Notes: generated from the sequence alone by a model not told the origin. Numbered from the stretch's first letter, positions 27,492-37,495 are shown. The stretch is 64,000 nucleotides of DNA from an uncultured Prolixibacteraceae bacterium (GCA_913063265.1 CAJXZG010000008.1:36452-100451), one strand, 5' to 3'. Translations and numbers: made by a program.

Positions 27492-29801
27492 ATGAAGAAT
27501 TATATAATTCATCATGACTGGAAAATTATTGAAGAAGGTTTTAAGCCTGAACTGAACCGTAATTCCGAAAGCCTTTTCAGCATAGGCAATGGAAAAATGG
27601 GACAAAGGGCGAACTTTGAAGAAAAATATTCCGGAGACACGCTTAACGGAACTTATGTTGCGGGGATTTACTATCCCGATAAAACACGGGTAGGTTGGTG
27701 GAAAAATGGCTATCCGGAGTATTTTGCCAAAATCATCAATTCTACCAATTGGATTGGAATAAATATCCGTGTTAATAATGAAGATTTGGATCTTGCCAAA
27801 GCAAAAATCCTTTCTTTTAAACGCGAATTGGATATGCAACATGGTATTCTTACCAGAATTTTTATTGCCGAGCTTTCTAACGGAAACCAGGTAGAAGTTG
27901 TTTCAAAAAGATTTGTGAGCATTGCCGATCCGGAAATCGGTGCAATCCGATACTCAATTAAGGCATTAAATTTTGATGGTGAAATGATCCTTACTCCATA
28001 TCTAGATGGAGATGTGAGTAATGAGGACTCCAACTACGATGAGATTTTCTGGGTTGAAGTTTCGAAAGAAATTAACGGCAAGGAAGGCCATTTGGTTTTG
28101 GAAACGCTTAAAACAAAATTTCATGTAGCTACAGGAATGCATTATGAGCTAAGAAAAAACGGCGAACTGTTTTCGGCAAAAATCAGTAATTCATCCAAAG
28201 AGAAATATGTTGAAGCCAAAGAAAAAATCAATGTTTCCAAAGGGGATGAGCTCGTAATAGAAAAGTATTCTTCTACCCTAAGTAGTCAGAGTTATTCCAA
28301 AAAGAAACTCTTGGAAGCGTCAAAAAAGGCTCTGGAAAGGGCAGTGTCAAAGGGATTTGATAAGTTGGCAGAAGACCATAGCCAAAAATGGCTTGAAAAA
28401 TGGGAAACCAGCGATATTAAAATTGAAGGAGATGTAGCGGCTCAACAGGGAATCAGGTTTAATATTTTTCAGCTGAATCAAACCTATACTGGCGAAGACG
28501 AACGTTTAAATATTGGGCCTAAAGGATTTACGGGCGAGAAATACGGAGGTGTAACTTATTGGGATACAGAAGCATATTGTTTACCGTTCTATCTGAGTAC
28601 AGCACCACAAGAGGTTTCCAGAAATCTGCTTGTATACAGGCACAAACATTTGCACAAAGCCATAGAAAATGCACAAAAGCTTGGTTTTAACGGTAGTGCA
28701 GCACTTTACCCGATGGTCACAATTAATGGGGAGGAGTGTCATAATGAATGGGAAATCACCTTTGAGGAAATTCACCGAAACGGAGCGATTGCATTTGCTA
28801 TATACAATTACATTAATTACACCGGTGATAAAGAATACCTGGCACCTTATGGTTTTGAAGTTTTACTTGGAATCAGCCGGTTTTGGAGTCAACGAATCAA
28901 TTGGTCGAAAGCAAAACAAAAATATGTAATGCTTGGTGTTACAGGTCCGAATGAATACGAAAATAATGTAAATAATAATTTCCATACCAACTATATAGCA
29001 GTTTGGACTTTGAAATATACACTTGAAGTAATCGATTATCTTAAAATAAACTTTCCTTATTTATTTGATGAATTAAAACAAAAGTGGAAATTCACTGAAT
29101 TATTGGAAACTGCCCGCTGGAAAGATATTATTGAAAAAATGTATTATCCAGTTGACGAAAAACAGAATATTTTTCTTCAACAGGATGGTTTTATGGATAA
29201 GGATTTAATTCCGGTTTCAGAGCTTCCGGCAGGCGAACAACCAATTAATCAAAATTGGTCGTGGGATAGAATTTTACGTTCTCCTTATATTAAGCAGGCA
29301 GATACTTTGCAAAGTATGTTTTGGTTCGAAAATGATTTTTCGGATGAAGAAGTCAAAAAGCACTTCGATTTTTATGAGCCACTAACAGTTCATGAGTCTT
29401 CTCTTTCTCCCTGTGTTCATTCCATTTTAGCTGCTAAAATTGGTTACAGGGAAAAGTCTTATGAAATGTACTTACGCACTGCACGTCTCGACCTGGATGA
29501 TTATAATAATGATACGGAAGACGGCCTTCATATTACCAGTATGGGAGGTACATGGATGTCATTTGTTATGGGCTTCGGAGGCATGCGGGTAAAAAATAAT
29601 CAACTGATATTTAATCCGTTCTTACCTGAATCCTGGGAATCATATTCGTTCAAAGTTAATTTTGACGAAGCGCATTTATCGGTTAAAAAAGAAAGAAACA
29701 ATTTCAAAATTGCAAACTATTCCAAAAAAAATGTCCGGGTAAAAGTTTGGAACAAGGAGAAAGTTTTGGAAGGAAACAGTCTATTGGAATTCAAAAAATA
29801 A
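27492..29801 (+). CDS. GH65 maltose phosphorylase
   Basis: Cytoplasmic enzyme, 769 residues, the normal family length, with no signal peptide. It converts maltose plus phosphate to beta-glucose-1-phosphate and glucose. The GH65 architecture is complete: N-terminal beta-sandwich (about 1-270), (alpha/alpha)6 barrel (about 310-680) and small C-terminal beta domain. General acid Glu488 is in GPNEYENNVNNNFHTNY, and the HESSLSPCVHS phosphate-binding loop lies near 633. Kojibiose or trehalose phosphorylase would be alternatives within GH65, but the neighbouring permease and amylases favour maltose. The beta-phosphoglucomutase normally encoded beside it is absent here. Next gene starts 6 bp downstream. 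Confidence 0.93.
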   Translation: MKNYIIHHDWKIIEEGFKPELNRNSESLFSIGNGKMGQRANFEEKYSGDTLNGTYVAGIYYPDKTRVGWWKNGYPEYFAKIINSTNWIGINIRVNNEDLDLAKAKILSFKRELDMQHGILTRIFIAELSNGNQVEVVSKRFVSIADPEIGAIRYSIKALNFDGEMILTPYLDGDVSNEDSNYDEIFWVEVSKEINGKEGHLVLETLKTKFHVATGMHYELRKNGELFSAKISNSSKEKYVEAKEKINVSKGDELVIEKYSSTLSSQSYSKKKLLEASKKALERAVSKGFDKLAEDHSQKWLEKWETSDIKIEGDVAAQQGIRFNIFQLNQTYTGEDERLNIGPKGFTGEKYGGVTYWDTEAYCLPFYLSTAPQEVSRNLLVYRHKHLHKAIENAQKLGFNGSAALYPMVTINGEECHNEWEITFEEIHRNGAIAFAIYNYINYTGDKEYLAPYGFEVLLGISRFWSQRINWSKAKQKYVMLGVTGPNEYENNVNNNFHTNYIAVWTLKYTLEVIDYLKINFPYLFDELKQKWKFTELLETARWKDIIEKMYYPVDEKQNIFLQQDGFMDKDLIPVSELPAGEQPINQNWSWDRILRSPYIKQADTLQSMFWFENDFSDEEVKKHFDFYEPLTVHESSLSPCVHSILAAKIGYREKSYEMYLRTARLDLDDYNNDTEDGLHITSMGGTWMSFVMGFGGMRVKNNQLIFNPFLPESWESYSFKVNFDEAHLSVKKERNNFKIANYSKKNVRVKVWNKEKVLEGNSLLEFKK

Positions 29802-29807
29802 AATAAA

Positions 29808-31646
29808 ATGAAACAGTTAATAATCTTTTTCGCTATAATTTCAACGTTGAGTACTTCAGCTCAAAATCTGGAAAGAGTAGAACCACCAAACTGGTGGGCG
29901 GGCATGAAATCACAAGACCTGCAATTGCTGGTTTATGGAGAAGATATTTCAACAAAGGATGTAGTAATTGATTACGAAGGAGTTGAAATCGTTTCGATAA
30001 CAAAAGTTGAAAATCCTAATTACCTGTTTGTTGATTTAAAATTAGCAGAAGATTTAAAACCGGGAAAATTCGATATTCAGTTTAAAAAAGATACCAGAGT
30101 AATCGATACCTTCAGCTATGAGTTATGGGAACGAGAAACCGGTTCTGCTGAACGAAAAGGTTTTTATACTGAAGATGTAATCTATTTAATTACACCCGAC
30201 CGATTTGTTAACGGCGATACCAGCAACGACGAAATTGAAGGGATGAAAGAAGGACTTGATAGAAGTTACAATTATGGCCGCCATGGTGGCGACTTACGCG
30301 GTATCATCAATTCGTTGGATTATTTGCAGGAAATGGGTTTTACGGCAGTTTGGTTAAATCCTGTTTTAGAAAACGACATGCCTGATGCCTCTTATCATGG
30401 TTATGCCTGCACTGATTTTTACAAGGTAGACCGCCGGTATGGTACCAACGACGAATACAGAGAGTTAAATGAAGAGTTGGACAAACGGGGCATGAAACTG
30501 ATCATGGACTTGATTTTTAACCATTGTGGTTCAGAACACTGGTGGATGCATGATATGCCAATGAAAGATTGGATTAATAATTATCCTGATTATAAAATTA
30601 CCAACCACCGCCGGACAGTAAACCAGGATTATCACGCCTCGGAAGTTGACCGCGAAGGCATGGTAAATGGCTGGTTTGTTCCTACCATGCCCGACATGAA
30701 CCAGAAAAATCCATTGTTGGCAAAATATCTGATACAGAACAGCATTTGGTGGGTAGAGTATGTAGGTCTGGAAGGAATCCGTCAGGATACCTGGCCATAT
30801 CCCGATAAGGATATGATGACAGACTGGACAAAAGAATTGCTGGAAGAATATCCAAACTTTAATATTGTAGGTGAAGAATGGAGTTTAAATCCTGCTATTG
30901 TTTCGTATTGGCAAAAAGGGAAATATAATGCCGATGGTTATAAATGTTATGTACCAAGTATGATGGATTTTCCATTACAAAGTGCCGTATCAGAAGGCTT
31001 GCGAAACGAAGAAAGCTGGGGTGGTGGTTTGATTCAGATTTACGAAGCCATTGCCAACGATTTCCAATATCCTGACCCGGATATGTTGACAATTTTCCCT
31101 GACAACCACGATATGTCGCGCTTTTATGTTCAGGTAGGTGAGGATGTTGAATTACTGAAAATGGGAGTTGCATTCTTTCTGACGACAAGGGGTATTCCTC
31201 AGATTTATTACGGAACCGAAAACCTGATGCGTCATGATGGAGCAGAACATGGCGACATCCGCGCCGATTATCCGGGAGGCTGGGAAGGCGACGAAGTAAA
31301 TGCTTTTACCGGAGAAGGAATGAGCGATGAGGCAAAAGACATGCAGAAATTTGTTTCAACCGTTCAGAACTGGCGTAAGGATGCAAAAGTCATTCACAAT
31401 GGTAAATTGATGCACTTTATCCCGCAGGATGCAACTTATACTTATTTCCGCTATACCGAAGATGAGGCAGTTATGGTTGTTCTTAATAAAAACGAAGAAG
31501 CAAAAACCATTAATACTGAACGTTTTAACGAAGTTATCGATGGCTATAGTTCTGGAAAAGAAATCATTTCAGGGAAAACCATTTCCGACATTTCAGAAGT
31601 AACTGTTCCGGCAAAATCGGCAGTGATTGTTGAATTGATTAAGTAG
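29808..31646 (+). CDS. Periplasmic GH13 neopullulanase/cyclomaltodextrinase (SusA-like)
   Basis: 612-residue GH13 enzyme with a signal peptide (1-18, ending STSAQ) and an N-terminal beta-sandwich of the cyclomaltodextrinase type (about 20-115). The barrel follows with DLIFNHCG, then GIRQDTWPYP carrying nucleophile Asp327, NIVGEEW with acid/base Glu356, and FPDNHD with Asp435. The closing beta domain starts near 530. It resembles SusA, which cleaves maltodextrins and cyclodextrins in the periplasm after SusC import. It lies 6 bp after the phosphorylase gene, so translation is probably coupled. No lipobox or T9SS tail is present, consistent with a periplasmic location. Confidence 0.93.
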   Translation: MKQLIIFFAIISTLSTSAQNLERVEPPNWWAGMKSQDLQLLVYGEDISTKDVVIDYEGVEIVSITKVENPNYLFVDLKLAEDLKPGKFDIQFKKDTRVIDTFSYELWERETGSAERKGFYTEDVIYLITPDRFVNGDTSNDEIEGMKEGLDRSYNYGRHGGDLRGIINSLDYLQEMGFTAVWLNPVLENDMPDASYHGYACTDFYKVDRRYGTNDEYRELNEELDKRGMKLIMDLIFNHCGSEHWWMHDMPMKDWINNYPDYKITNHRRTVNQDYHASEVDREGMVNGWFVPTMPDMNQKNPLLAKYLIQNSIWWVEYVGLEGIRQDTWPYPDKDMMTDWTKELLEEYPNFNIVGEEWSLNPAIVSYWQKGKYNADGYKCYVPSMMDFPLQSAVSEGLRNEESWGGGLIQIYEAIANDFQYPDPDMLTIFPDNHDMSRFYVQVGEDVELLKMGVAFFLTTRGIPQIYYGTENLMRHDGAEHGDIRADYPGGWEGDEVNAFTGEGMSDEAKDMQKFVSTVQNWRKDAKVIHNGKLMHFIPQDATYTYFRYTEDEAVMVVLNKNEEAKTINTERFNEVIDGYSSGKEIISGKTISDISEVTVPAKSAVIVELIK

Positions 31647-31662
31647 TTCCCGGATGTATGAA

Positions 31663-31835
31663 CCACCTCCCCCTGACGGTACCGTTAGGGTACTCCCTGC
31701 CTGCGGAAGGCAGGCTCCTAAAAGGAGGAGAAATTGTTTTACACAGATTTAATTTTTTGATAATTCAAATTGGATTACAAACTTTCCCCTCCTGTTAGGA
31801 GGGGTGCCCCGAATACCCGGGGTGGGGTGGTGATA
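31663..31835. repeat. Composite palindromic repeat in the gap between two GH13 genes
   Basis: This 217-bp gap contains several GC-rich hairpins absent from the genes around it. They are CCTGCC/GGCAGG (31696-31714), CTCCT/AGGAG just after, CCCCTCCT/AGGAGGGG with a 3-nt loop (31786-31804), and CCCC/GGGG next. The outer ends are imperfect inverted repeats (AACCACCTCCCC and GGTGGGGTGGTG). It looks like a non-coding, possibly mobile palindromic element. Its hairpins may also cut transcription between the two amylase genes. Confidence 0.65.
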
Positions 31836-31862
31836 ATTTTATAAAACTAAAAATTTTAATCT

Positions 31863-33719
31863 ATGAAATTTTTTTCATTCCTGATTATTATTTTGGCACT
31901 TATCTCATGCCAATCGACTCCAAAACAAGAACAAATTCGGCAAGAATCTCAGCAAGGTAAAATGGTAGTCTACCAGGTTTTTACCCGTTTGTTTGGAAAC
32001 ACCAATTCAACTAATAAACCATGGGGAACTATTGAGGAAAACGGTGTTGGTAAATTTAATGATTTTACCGATGTTGCATTAAAAGAGTTAAAATCCACGG
32101 GGGTTACACATATGTGGTATACAGGTGTTCCGCATCATTGTGTGATTACGGATTATACGGATTTTGGTATTTCAAACGACGATCCCGACGTGGTTAAAGG
32201 TCGCGCAGGCTCTCCTTATGCGGTAAAAGATTACTACAATGTAAATCCTGATTTGGCAGTTGATCCATCTAAAAGAATGGAAGAGTTCGAAGCCCTGATT
32301 GAACGTACGCATAAACATGGAATGAAAGTGCTTATTGATATTGTTCCAAACCATGTGGCAAGAAATTATCGGTCTGTTTCGAAACCTGAAGGTTTAGCAG
32401 ATTTCGGAGAGAATGATGATACCTCTGTGGAATATGCACGCGATAATAATTTCTATTATATCCCGGGGAAAGCGTTTAAGGTACCGGTGAGTTTAAATGG
32501 ATATCAACCCCTGGGAGGAGACAAACATCCGCTTGCCGATGGGAAGTTTGATGAAAATCCGGCGAAGTGGACCGGTAACGGAGCAAGAGCGGTGCAACCT
32601 CATTTTTACGATTGGTACGAAACAGTAAAAGTAAACTACGGTGTGCGCCCCGATGGGACATACGATTTTGATACCTTACCTGAAGGTTACGATAAAAGAG
32701 ATTTTAAAGATCATTTTGAATTTTGGAAAGATAAAAATGTTCCTGATTCATGGAAGAAATTTAAGGACATTTGTTTGTTTTGGATTGCAAAAGGAGTGAA
32801 TGGTTTCCGTTATGATATGGCGGAAATGGTGCCGGTAGAATTCTGGAGTTACATGAATTCTTCCATAAAAATGAAAAATCCCGAAGCTTTTCTTTTGGCT
32901 GAAGTTTATAATCCATCGCTTTACCGGGATTATATCCATAAAGGAAAAATGGATTACCTGTATGATAAAGTTGAACTATATGATACTTTAAAAAATATTA
33001 TGCAAGGTCACGGGAGTACAGATAATTTGCCGGCCATTTACAATGGTTTGGCAGACATTGAACACCACATGCTACATTTTTTGGAAAATCATGACGAACA
33101 ACGAATAGCAAGTAAAGATTTTGCTGGAAATGCAGAAAAAGGAAAGCCTGCCATGGTAGTTTCAACTTGTATGAGCACTTCGCCCACCATGCTTTATTTT
33201 GGACAAAATGTGGGGGAGCCCGGTGATGGGGATATGGGTTTTGGTGACGAAACCAGAACTTCTATTTTTGATTATTGTGGTGTACCTGCCCATCAGCGTT
33301 GGATGAACAATGGAAAATTTGATGGTGGGCAAAGCACCACCAAAGAAAAAGAATTGAATAATTTCTATAAAACTTTGTTGAGTTTTTCAGCGAAATCACC
33401 TGCTCTGATGGGAGAATACAAAGAGATTCATTTGTATAACCGGGAAAACACCAAAAATTATGGAGATAAAATATTTTCCTTTGTGCGCTGGAATGGAGAG
33501 GACAAATTAATTATTGTATGCAATTTTCAGGAAAAGCAGCAAAAATTCAGATTACAGTTGGATGAAGATATAGTTTCAAAATGGCAGTTAAAAGAGGGAA
33601 CTCAAAAATTGAAAGATATATTAAATAACGAGCTTGAACTTGAGCTTGTGGTAACAAAAAGTCTGGCATATATTGACATTGAACTGGATTCTTTAGAGTC
33701 TTATGTGCTAACTCTATGA
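31863..33719 (+). CDS. GH13 alpha-amylase lipoprotein (SusG-like location)
   Basis: 618-residue GH13 enzyme with a lipoprotein signal (ALISC), so membrane-anchored and probably surface-exposed. Motifs are DIVPNHVARNY, GFRYDMAEM with nucleophile Asp318, LLAEVYNPS with acid/base Glu347, and FLENHDEQR with Asp411. An ordinary C-terminal beta domain closes the protein. The tryptophan- and lysine-rich middle (FKDHFEFWKDKNVPDSW) is typical of the Bacteroidota amylase group found beside maltose phosphorylases. It would make this locus encode two extracellular amylases, one lipid-anchored and one T9SS-sorted. A terminator lies about 155 bp after the stop. Confidence 0.92.
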   Translation: MKFFSFLIIILALISCQSTPKQEQIRQESQQGKMVVYQVFTRLFGNTNSTNKPWGTIEENGVGKFNDFTDVALKELKSTGVTHMWYTGVPHHCVITDYTDFGISNDDPDVVKGRAGSPYAVKDYYNVNPDLAVDPSKRMEEFEALIERTHKHGMKVLIDIVPNHVARNYRSVSKPEGLADFGENDDTSVEYARDNNFYYIPGKAFKVPVSLNGYQPLGGDKHPLADGKFDENPAKWTGNGARAVQPHFYDWYETVKVNYGVRPDGTYDFDTLPEGYDKRDFKDHFEFWKDKNVPDSWKKFKDICLFWIAKGVNGFRYDMAEMVPVEFWSYMNSSIKMKNPEAFLLAEVYNPSLYRDYIHKGKMDYLYDKVELYDTLKNIMQGHGSTDNLPAIYNGLADIEHHMLHFLENHDEQRIASKDFAGNAEKGKPAMVVSTCMSTSPTMLYFGQNVGEPGDGDMGFGDETRTSIFDYCGVPAHQRWMNNGKFDGGQSTTKEKELNNFYKTLLSFSAKSPALMGEYKEIHLYNRENTKNYGDKIFSFVRWNGEDKLIIVCNFQEKQQKFRLQLDEDIVSKWQLKEGTQKLKDILNNELELELVVTKSLAYIDIELDSLESYVLTL

Positions 33720-33872
33720 GTCATAGATTTTTTCGAATAAAAAAAAACTCAGGTTTTGAACCTTTTAGAAACAACCTTGTTTATTATGATACTACAAAGA
33801 GTAAACATCAGGTTTACTCACCATGAATAATGGTTTGGTTTTTGGTTTAGTTTAGGTTTAGGTTGATTGAGA

Positions 33873-33898
33873 AAAGGCTGGTTGTTGAACCGGCCTTT
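33873..33898 (+). terminator. Terminator of the maltose operon
   Basis: Stem AAAGGC-T-GGTT / AACC-G-GCCTTT with a 4-nt loop, followed by CATTTTTTAT. It lies downstream of the lipoprotein amylase. Confidence 0.75.
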
Positions 33899-34106
33899 CA
33901 TTTTTTATATCATAGGTACTTTGGCTCACCTTGAAAAGCAGGTGGAGCAGAAAAATATTTAAATGTTTTTCAACAATTTTTTTGTACGATTTCCATAAAT
34001 TATAGTGTATCTATTTTATATATTTGATTGATTAGTTTAAAGATTATACTATTTCAGGTTAGTTGAAATATTTTCCCTACCGGAGTTTCCTAATGCCGGA
34101 GGGGCA

Positions 34107-34134
34107 GTTCCTTTTCCATTCGATGAAAAGGAAC
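34107..34134. repeat. Hairpin-forming repeat element
   Basis: A perfect 9-bp stem GTTCCTTTT/AAAAGGAAC with a 10-nt loop, followed by CAAAAATC. It sits in decayed repeat DNA; no T-tract follows on either strand, so it is probably not a terminator. Confidence 0.5.
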
Positions 34135-34347
34135 CAAAAATCTTGTCAAAAAAAACCTCAGCGTATTTTCAATGTTCCGGAATAGCCCGATTGACGGCTT
34201 TTTGACGAGCCCGCACTTTAGGTTTTGAAATTTCTTAATTTAACAAGAGTAATTTTTCTATCACAAAACAGAGTTAAAATAAAGGTAACTTGGGTCGGGA
34301 GAAGATGGAAGGTGAAGATAAAAATCAGCCTTGAGTTTTTTGCTTCG

Positions 34348-34367
34348 TCCCGATTGAAACATCGGGA
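34348..34367. repeat. TCCCGAT/ATCGGGA hairpin
   Basis: A 7-bp perfect stem with a 6-nt loop. The same arm sequence recurs in the direct repeats at 37496 and 37668, so it belongs to a dispersed palindrome family. Confidence 0.5.
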
Positions 34368-34454
34368 TGACGGTCTCCGACAGGAAAAGAATAAAAGTTT
34401 ATAAGTTATGCAAATTATTATGCTCAACAGTTTTTTATACTGATCATTGATTTT

Positions 34455-35057
34455 TTAACGCTTCATGATTCCGTAGCAAATAATCTTTAGAATAATATCC
34501 ACACTGCTTTCCAGGTTTACATTTCCGTAGTTACCTGCAGTAAGTGGCATTTCAAGACCTTTTATTGCCGTGGTTATACCAATTGCAGCAAGATTAAAAT
34601 CGTAAATTTCGAATTCGTTTTTTCGAACACCTTCAATTAAAATCCTCTTTATCATCCTGATTTCATCCAATTCGTATTTACGTTTAATATCATTGATAAA
34701 TCCAACCGCAGTTACATCATTTTCAATTGCATGGTAAAAATTTGCTAAACTTCTGAAGGTTTTAAGCTTGGTAAGAATATAATCACGAAGTTTATCTATC
34801 GGGTCGGTATTGCGGTTAATTACAATATCCAGTTCGTGACCCAAAATGTCAACTTCTTTCATAATTACCGCCTGGAACAAATCTTCTTTACTTTCGAAAT
34901 AATAATAAAGTGAACTTTTCCCTTTTCTTACTGCGCTGGCAATATCATCAAGGGTGGTTTTTTTAAAACCATATTTACTGAAAATTTCGCGGGCAATTTT
35001 TAAAATGTTCTCGCGGTTGAGGTCTTTTTTTTGACCCACTCCATTTTTAGTTTGCAT
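34455..35057 (-). CDS. TetR/AcrR family transcriptional regulator
   Basis: 200-residue regulator. The N-terminal TetR helix-turn-helix is at about 16-62 (ILKIAREIFSKYGFKKTTLDDIA, then KGKSSLYYYFESKEDLF). The C-terminal all-helical ligand domain has no recognisable effector signature. Neither neighbour is an obvious target such as an efflux pump, so its regulon cannot be inferred from context. RNase R is upstream on the same strand with about 160 bp between, so co-transcription is unlikely. Confidence 0.92.
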   Translation of the reverse strand: MQTKNGVGQKKDLNRENILKIAREIFSKYGFKKTTLDDIASAVRKGKSSLYYYFESKEDLFQAVIMKEVDILGHELDIVINRNTDPIDKLRDYILTKLKTFRSLANFYHAIENDVTAVGFINDIKRKYELDEIRMIKRILIEGVRKNEFEIYDFNLAAIGITTAIKGLEMPLTAGNYGNVNLESSVDIILKIICYGIMKR

Positions 35058-35220
35058 TTCTGATTTTGTTTATGCTGTTAAAAGAAAACAAATATAACCA
35101 AATATTTGTCGGCAAAAACAGTTTTTGAACATTTTACTGATACAGACGATTTGCGGACAATAATCTTGAAACTCGCTTAAACAGTTGATTAAACGGGATT
35201 CCTATTTCGAAAATTCAATA

Positions 35221-37380
35221 TTATTCTGCTGTTACCAATTGAAAATCAAGTTGTTTTTTTTCTAAATTGGTACGCCATATTCTTACTTTAACTTCATCGC
35301 CCAATTGATAAATGTTGTTTGAATGTCTTCCAACCAAAGAATAATTTTTTTCATCAAAAATATAAAAATCATCATCCAGTTCCCGTATAGGAACCATTCC
35401 TTCAATTTTGCTTTCCAGTTCAACATAAATACCCCAGTCGGTAACACCCGAAATTACACCCGGATATATTTTTCCGATGTGTTCCTGCATAAATTCTACC
35501 TGTTTATATTTAATCGATGCTCTTTCTGCATTTGCTGCCCGTGTTTCCATTTCTGAAGAATGTTTACACATACTCTCATATTTTTGCTCGTTAGCCGAGC
35601 GACCCCGGTTCAAATATTTTTCTAATAACCGGTGAACCATCATATCGGGGTAACGACGGATAGGGGAAGTAAAATGAGAATAATATTCAAAAGATAATCC
35701 GTAATGCCCAATGTTTCTTGTGGAATAAGCAGCTTTTGCCATGGTTCTGATCGCCAGTGTTTCAACAAGGTTTTGTTCTTTTTTTCCCTTTACATTATCT
35801 AATAAATTGTTTAGGGAAGATGAAATTGCTTTTGAAGTTGAAAGCTGAATTCCATAACCAAAACGCTGAATAAATGAGTTGAAATCTGAAAGTTTGTCCG
35901 GATCAGGTTGGTCATGAATACGATAAACAAAGGTTTTTGGTGTTCTTCCTTTTGCAGCTTTGCCAACAAATTCTGCTACACGCTTATTGGCAAGCAACAT
36001 AAATTCTTCGATAAGTTTATTAGAATCTTTAGATTCTTTAAAATAAACGGAAAGCGGTTTGCCTTTTTCATCGATATCAAATTTTATCTCAACTCTTTCG
36101 AATGCAATCGAACCGTCCTGAAATCTTTTATCGCGAAGTTTTTTTGCCAGTTCATCGAATTTTAGCATTTCTGATGACAAATCTCCTTTACCGGTTTCTA
36201 TTATTTCTTGAGCCTCTTCGTAGGTAAATCGTCTGTTGGAATGGATTATAGTTTTTCCAAACCACTCCTTAACGATTTCCGCTTCATCGGTAATTTGGAA
36301 AACTGCAGAAAAGCAAAGTTTATCTTCGTTTGGACGAAGCGAGCAAACTCCGTTTGAAAGCCTTTCAGGCAACATAGGAACCACACGGTCGACGAGATAA
36401 ACAGAGGTTGCACGATTTTGAGCCTCTTCCTCTATCAATGTATTTGGAGTAACATAATGGGTTACATCGGCAATGTGAATTCCAATTTCCCAATGTCCGT
36501 TATCCATTTTTTGTATAGAAAGTGCATCATCAAAATCTTTGGCATCATGAGGATCGATGGTAAAGGTTGTTACATTTCGCATATCACGGCGCCTTTTAAT
36601 TTCCTCTTTAGGAATTTCAAGCGAAATCTTTTCAGCTGCCCTTTCTACCCTGGTAGGAAATCTGTAAGGCAATTCAAATTCAGCAAGGATGGCATGCATT
36701 TCGGTTTCATTATCACCTGCATCACCCAGCACTTCTTTTATTTCTCCAAAAGGATTTTTGGCATTGGTTGGCCATTCGTTGATTTCAGCAATAGCTTTTT
36801 GCCCGTTTTTTGCACCATTTAATTTTTCTAACGGAATAAAAATATCAAACCCGGCTTTCCCCGCTGGAATAAGAAAGGCAAAGTTGCGTGAAATTTGAAC
36901 CGTTCCGACAAATACAGATTTTGCTCTTTCAATAATTTCAACAATTTCACCTTCCAGATCATGCTTTTTGCGTCGGGCAAATAATCTGACGGTTACTTTA
37001 TCACCTTCCATTGCATGTCTGAGATTTCTGGATGAAATCAAAATCGGACGTTCAATTTCCTCGCTGTTTACATAAGCAAATCCTTGTGGTTGCATGTCAA
37101 CAACACCTACAACAGTACCCGATTTTGCCTTCAACTTATATTTGCCGCGCGAAATTTGTTCAAGGTAACCATCGTCATGCAATTCTTGTAATACAACATT
37201 TACCAGTTTGCGGGTTTCCATGTCTTTTATGTACAACCAGTTTGAAACCTGTTTGTAATTTACCGATTTCCCCGGATCTTCATAAAGAATGGTAATGATA
37301 GAATTTTTTAGTTTTTTCTTATTAAATGTTTTGGCTTTCAGTTTTTTAAAGCCTTTTTTCCTTTTCTTTTTTCTTGACAT
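35221..37380 (-). CDS. rnr: Ribonuclease R
   Basis: 719-residue 3'-to-5' exoribonuclease able to degrade structured RNA. N-terminal winged-helix and cold-shock-like domains (about 20-230) precede the RNB catalytic domain (about 255-590). The RNB active-site loop is DPHDAKDFDDALS. The FTSPIRRYPDMMVHRLLEKYL motif near 570 is diagnostic, and an S1 domain (about 630-715) closes the protein (GVISGVTDWGIYVELESKIEG). The very basic N-terminal tail (KKKRKKGFKKLKAK) is usual. It appears to be a single-gene unit. Confidence 0.97.
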   Translation of the reverse strand: MSRKKKRKKGFKKLKAKTFNKKKLKNSIITILYEDPGKSVNYKQVSNWLYIKDMETRKLVNVVLQELHDDGYLEQISRGKYKLKAKSGTVVGVVDMQPQGFAYVNSEEIERPILISSRNLRHAMEGDKVTVRLFARRKKHDLEGEIVEIIERAKSVFVGTVQISRNFAFLIPAGKAGFDIFIPLEKLNGAKNGQKAIAEINEWPTNAKNPFGEIKEVLGDAGDNETEMHAILAEFELPYRFPTRVERAAEKISLEIPKEEIKRRRDMRNVTTFTIDPHDAKDFDDALSIQKMDNGHWEIGIHIADVTHYVTPNTLIEEEAQNRATSVYLVDRVVPMLPERLSNGVCSLRPNEDKLCFSAVFQITDEAEIVKEWFGKTIIHSNRRFTYEEAQEIIETGKGDLSSEMLKFDELAKKLRDKRFQDGSIAFERVEIKFDIDEKGKPLSVYFKESKDSNKLIEEFMLLANKRVAEFVGKAAKGRTPKTFVYRIHDQPDPDKLSDFNSFIQRFGYGIQLSTSKAISSSLNNLLDNVKGKKEQNLVETLAIRTMAKAAYSTRNIGHYGLSFEYYSHFTSPIRRYPDMMVHRLLEKYLNRGRSANEQKYESMCKHSSEMETRAANAERASIKYKQVEFMQEHIGKIYPGVISGVTDWGIYVELESKIEGMVPIRELDDDFYIFDEKNYSLVGRHSNNIYQLGDEVKVRIWRTNLEKKQLDFQLVTAE

Positions 37381-37477
37381 AAAATTGATTTCTTTTGGAA
37401 CAACAAGTTAGCTTTTTTATTCGTGAAATTCATATTTCAAAAATGCAGTGCATCGAAATTTGTAAATTGAATGCCCG

Positions 37478-37495
37478 CCTGCCGGAACAGGCAGG
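37478..37495. repeat. CCTGCC palindrome
   Basis: Perfect 6-bp stem CCTGCC/GGCAGG with a 6-nt loop, directly abutting direct-repeat copy 1. Related palindromes occur at 31696-31714 and 46964-46983. Confidence 0.55.

Larger units (their letters stand above)
33720..34454. other. Repeat-rich intergenic region after the starch locus
   Basis: 735 bp without a credible gene. Contents in order: an 8-bp perfect inverted repeat GAGTAAAC/GTTTACTC (33799-33819), a tract of GGTTTA-like units (about 33831-33863), a terminator (33873-33898), a 9-bp hairpin (34107-34134) and a TCCCGAT/ATCGGGA hairpin (34348-34367). The segment around 34080-34220 reads like decayed repeat DNA. Confidence 0.6.

Noticed and set aside
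33831..33863. Telomere-like GGTTTA repeats
   Set aside because: Only a few irregular units in AT-rich intergenic DNA; no reason to think of a linear replicon end.
34140..34330. Possible small gene on either strand within the repeat-rich gap
   Set aside because: Frames are short and full of repeat-derived sequence; no signal or family features.
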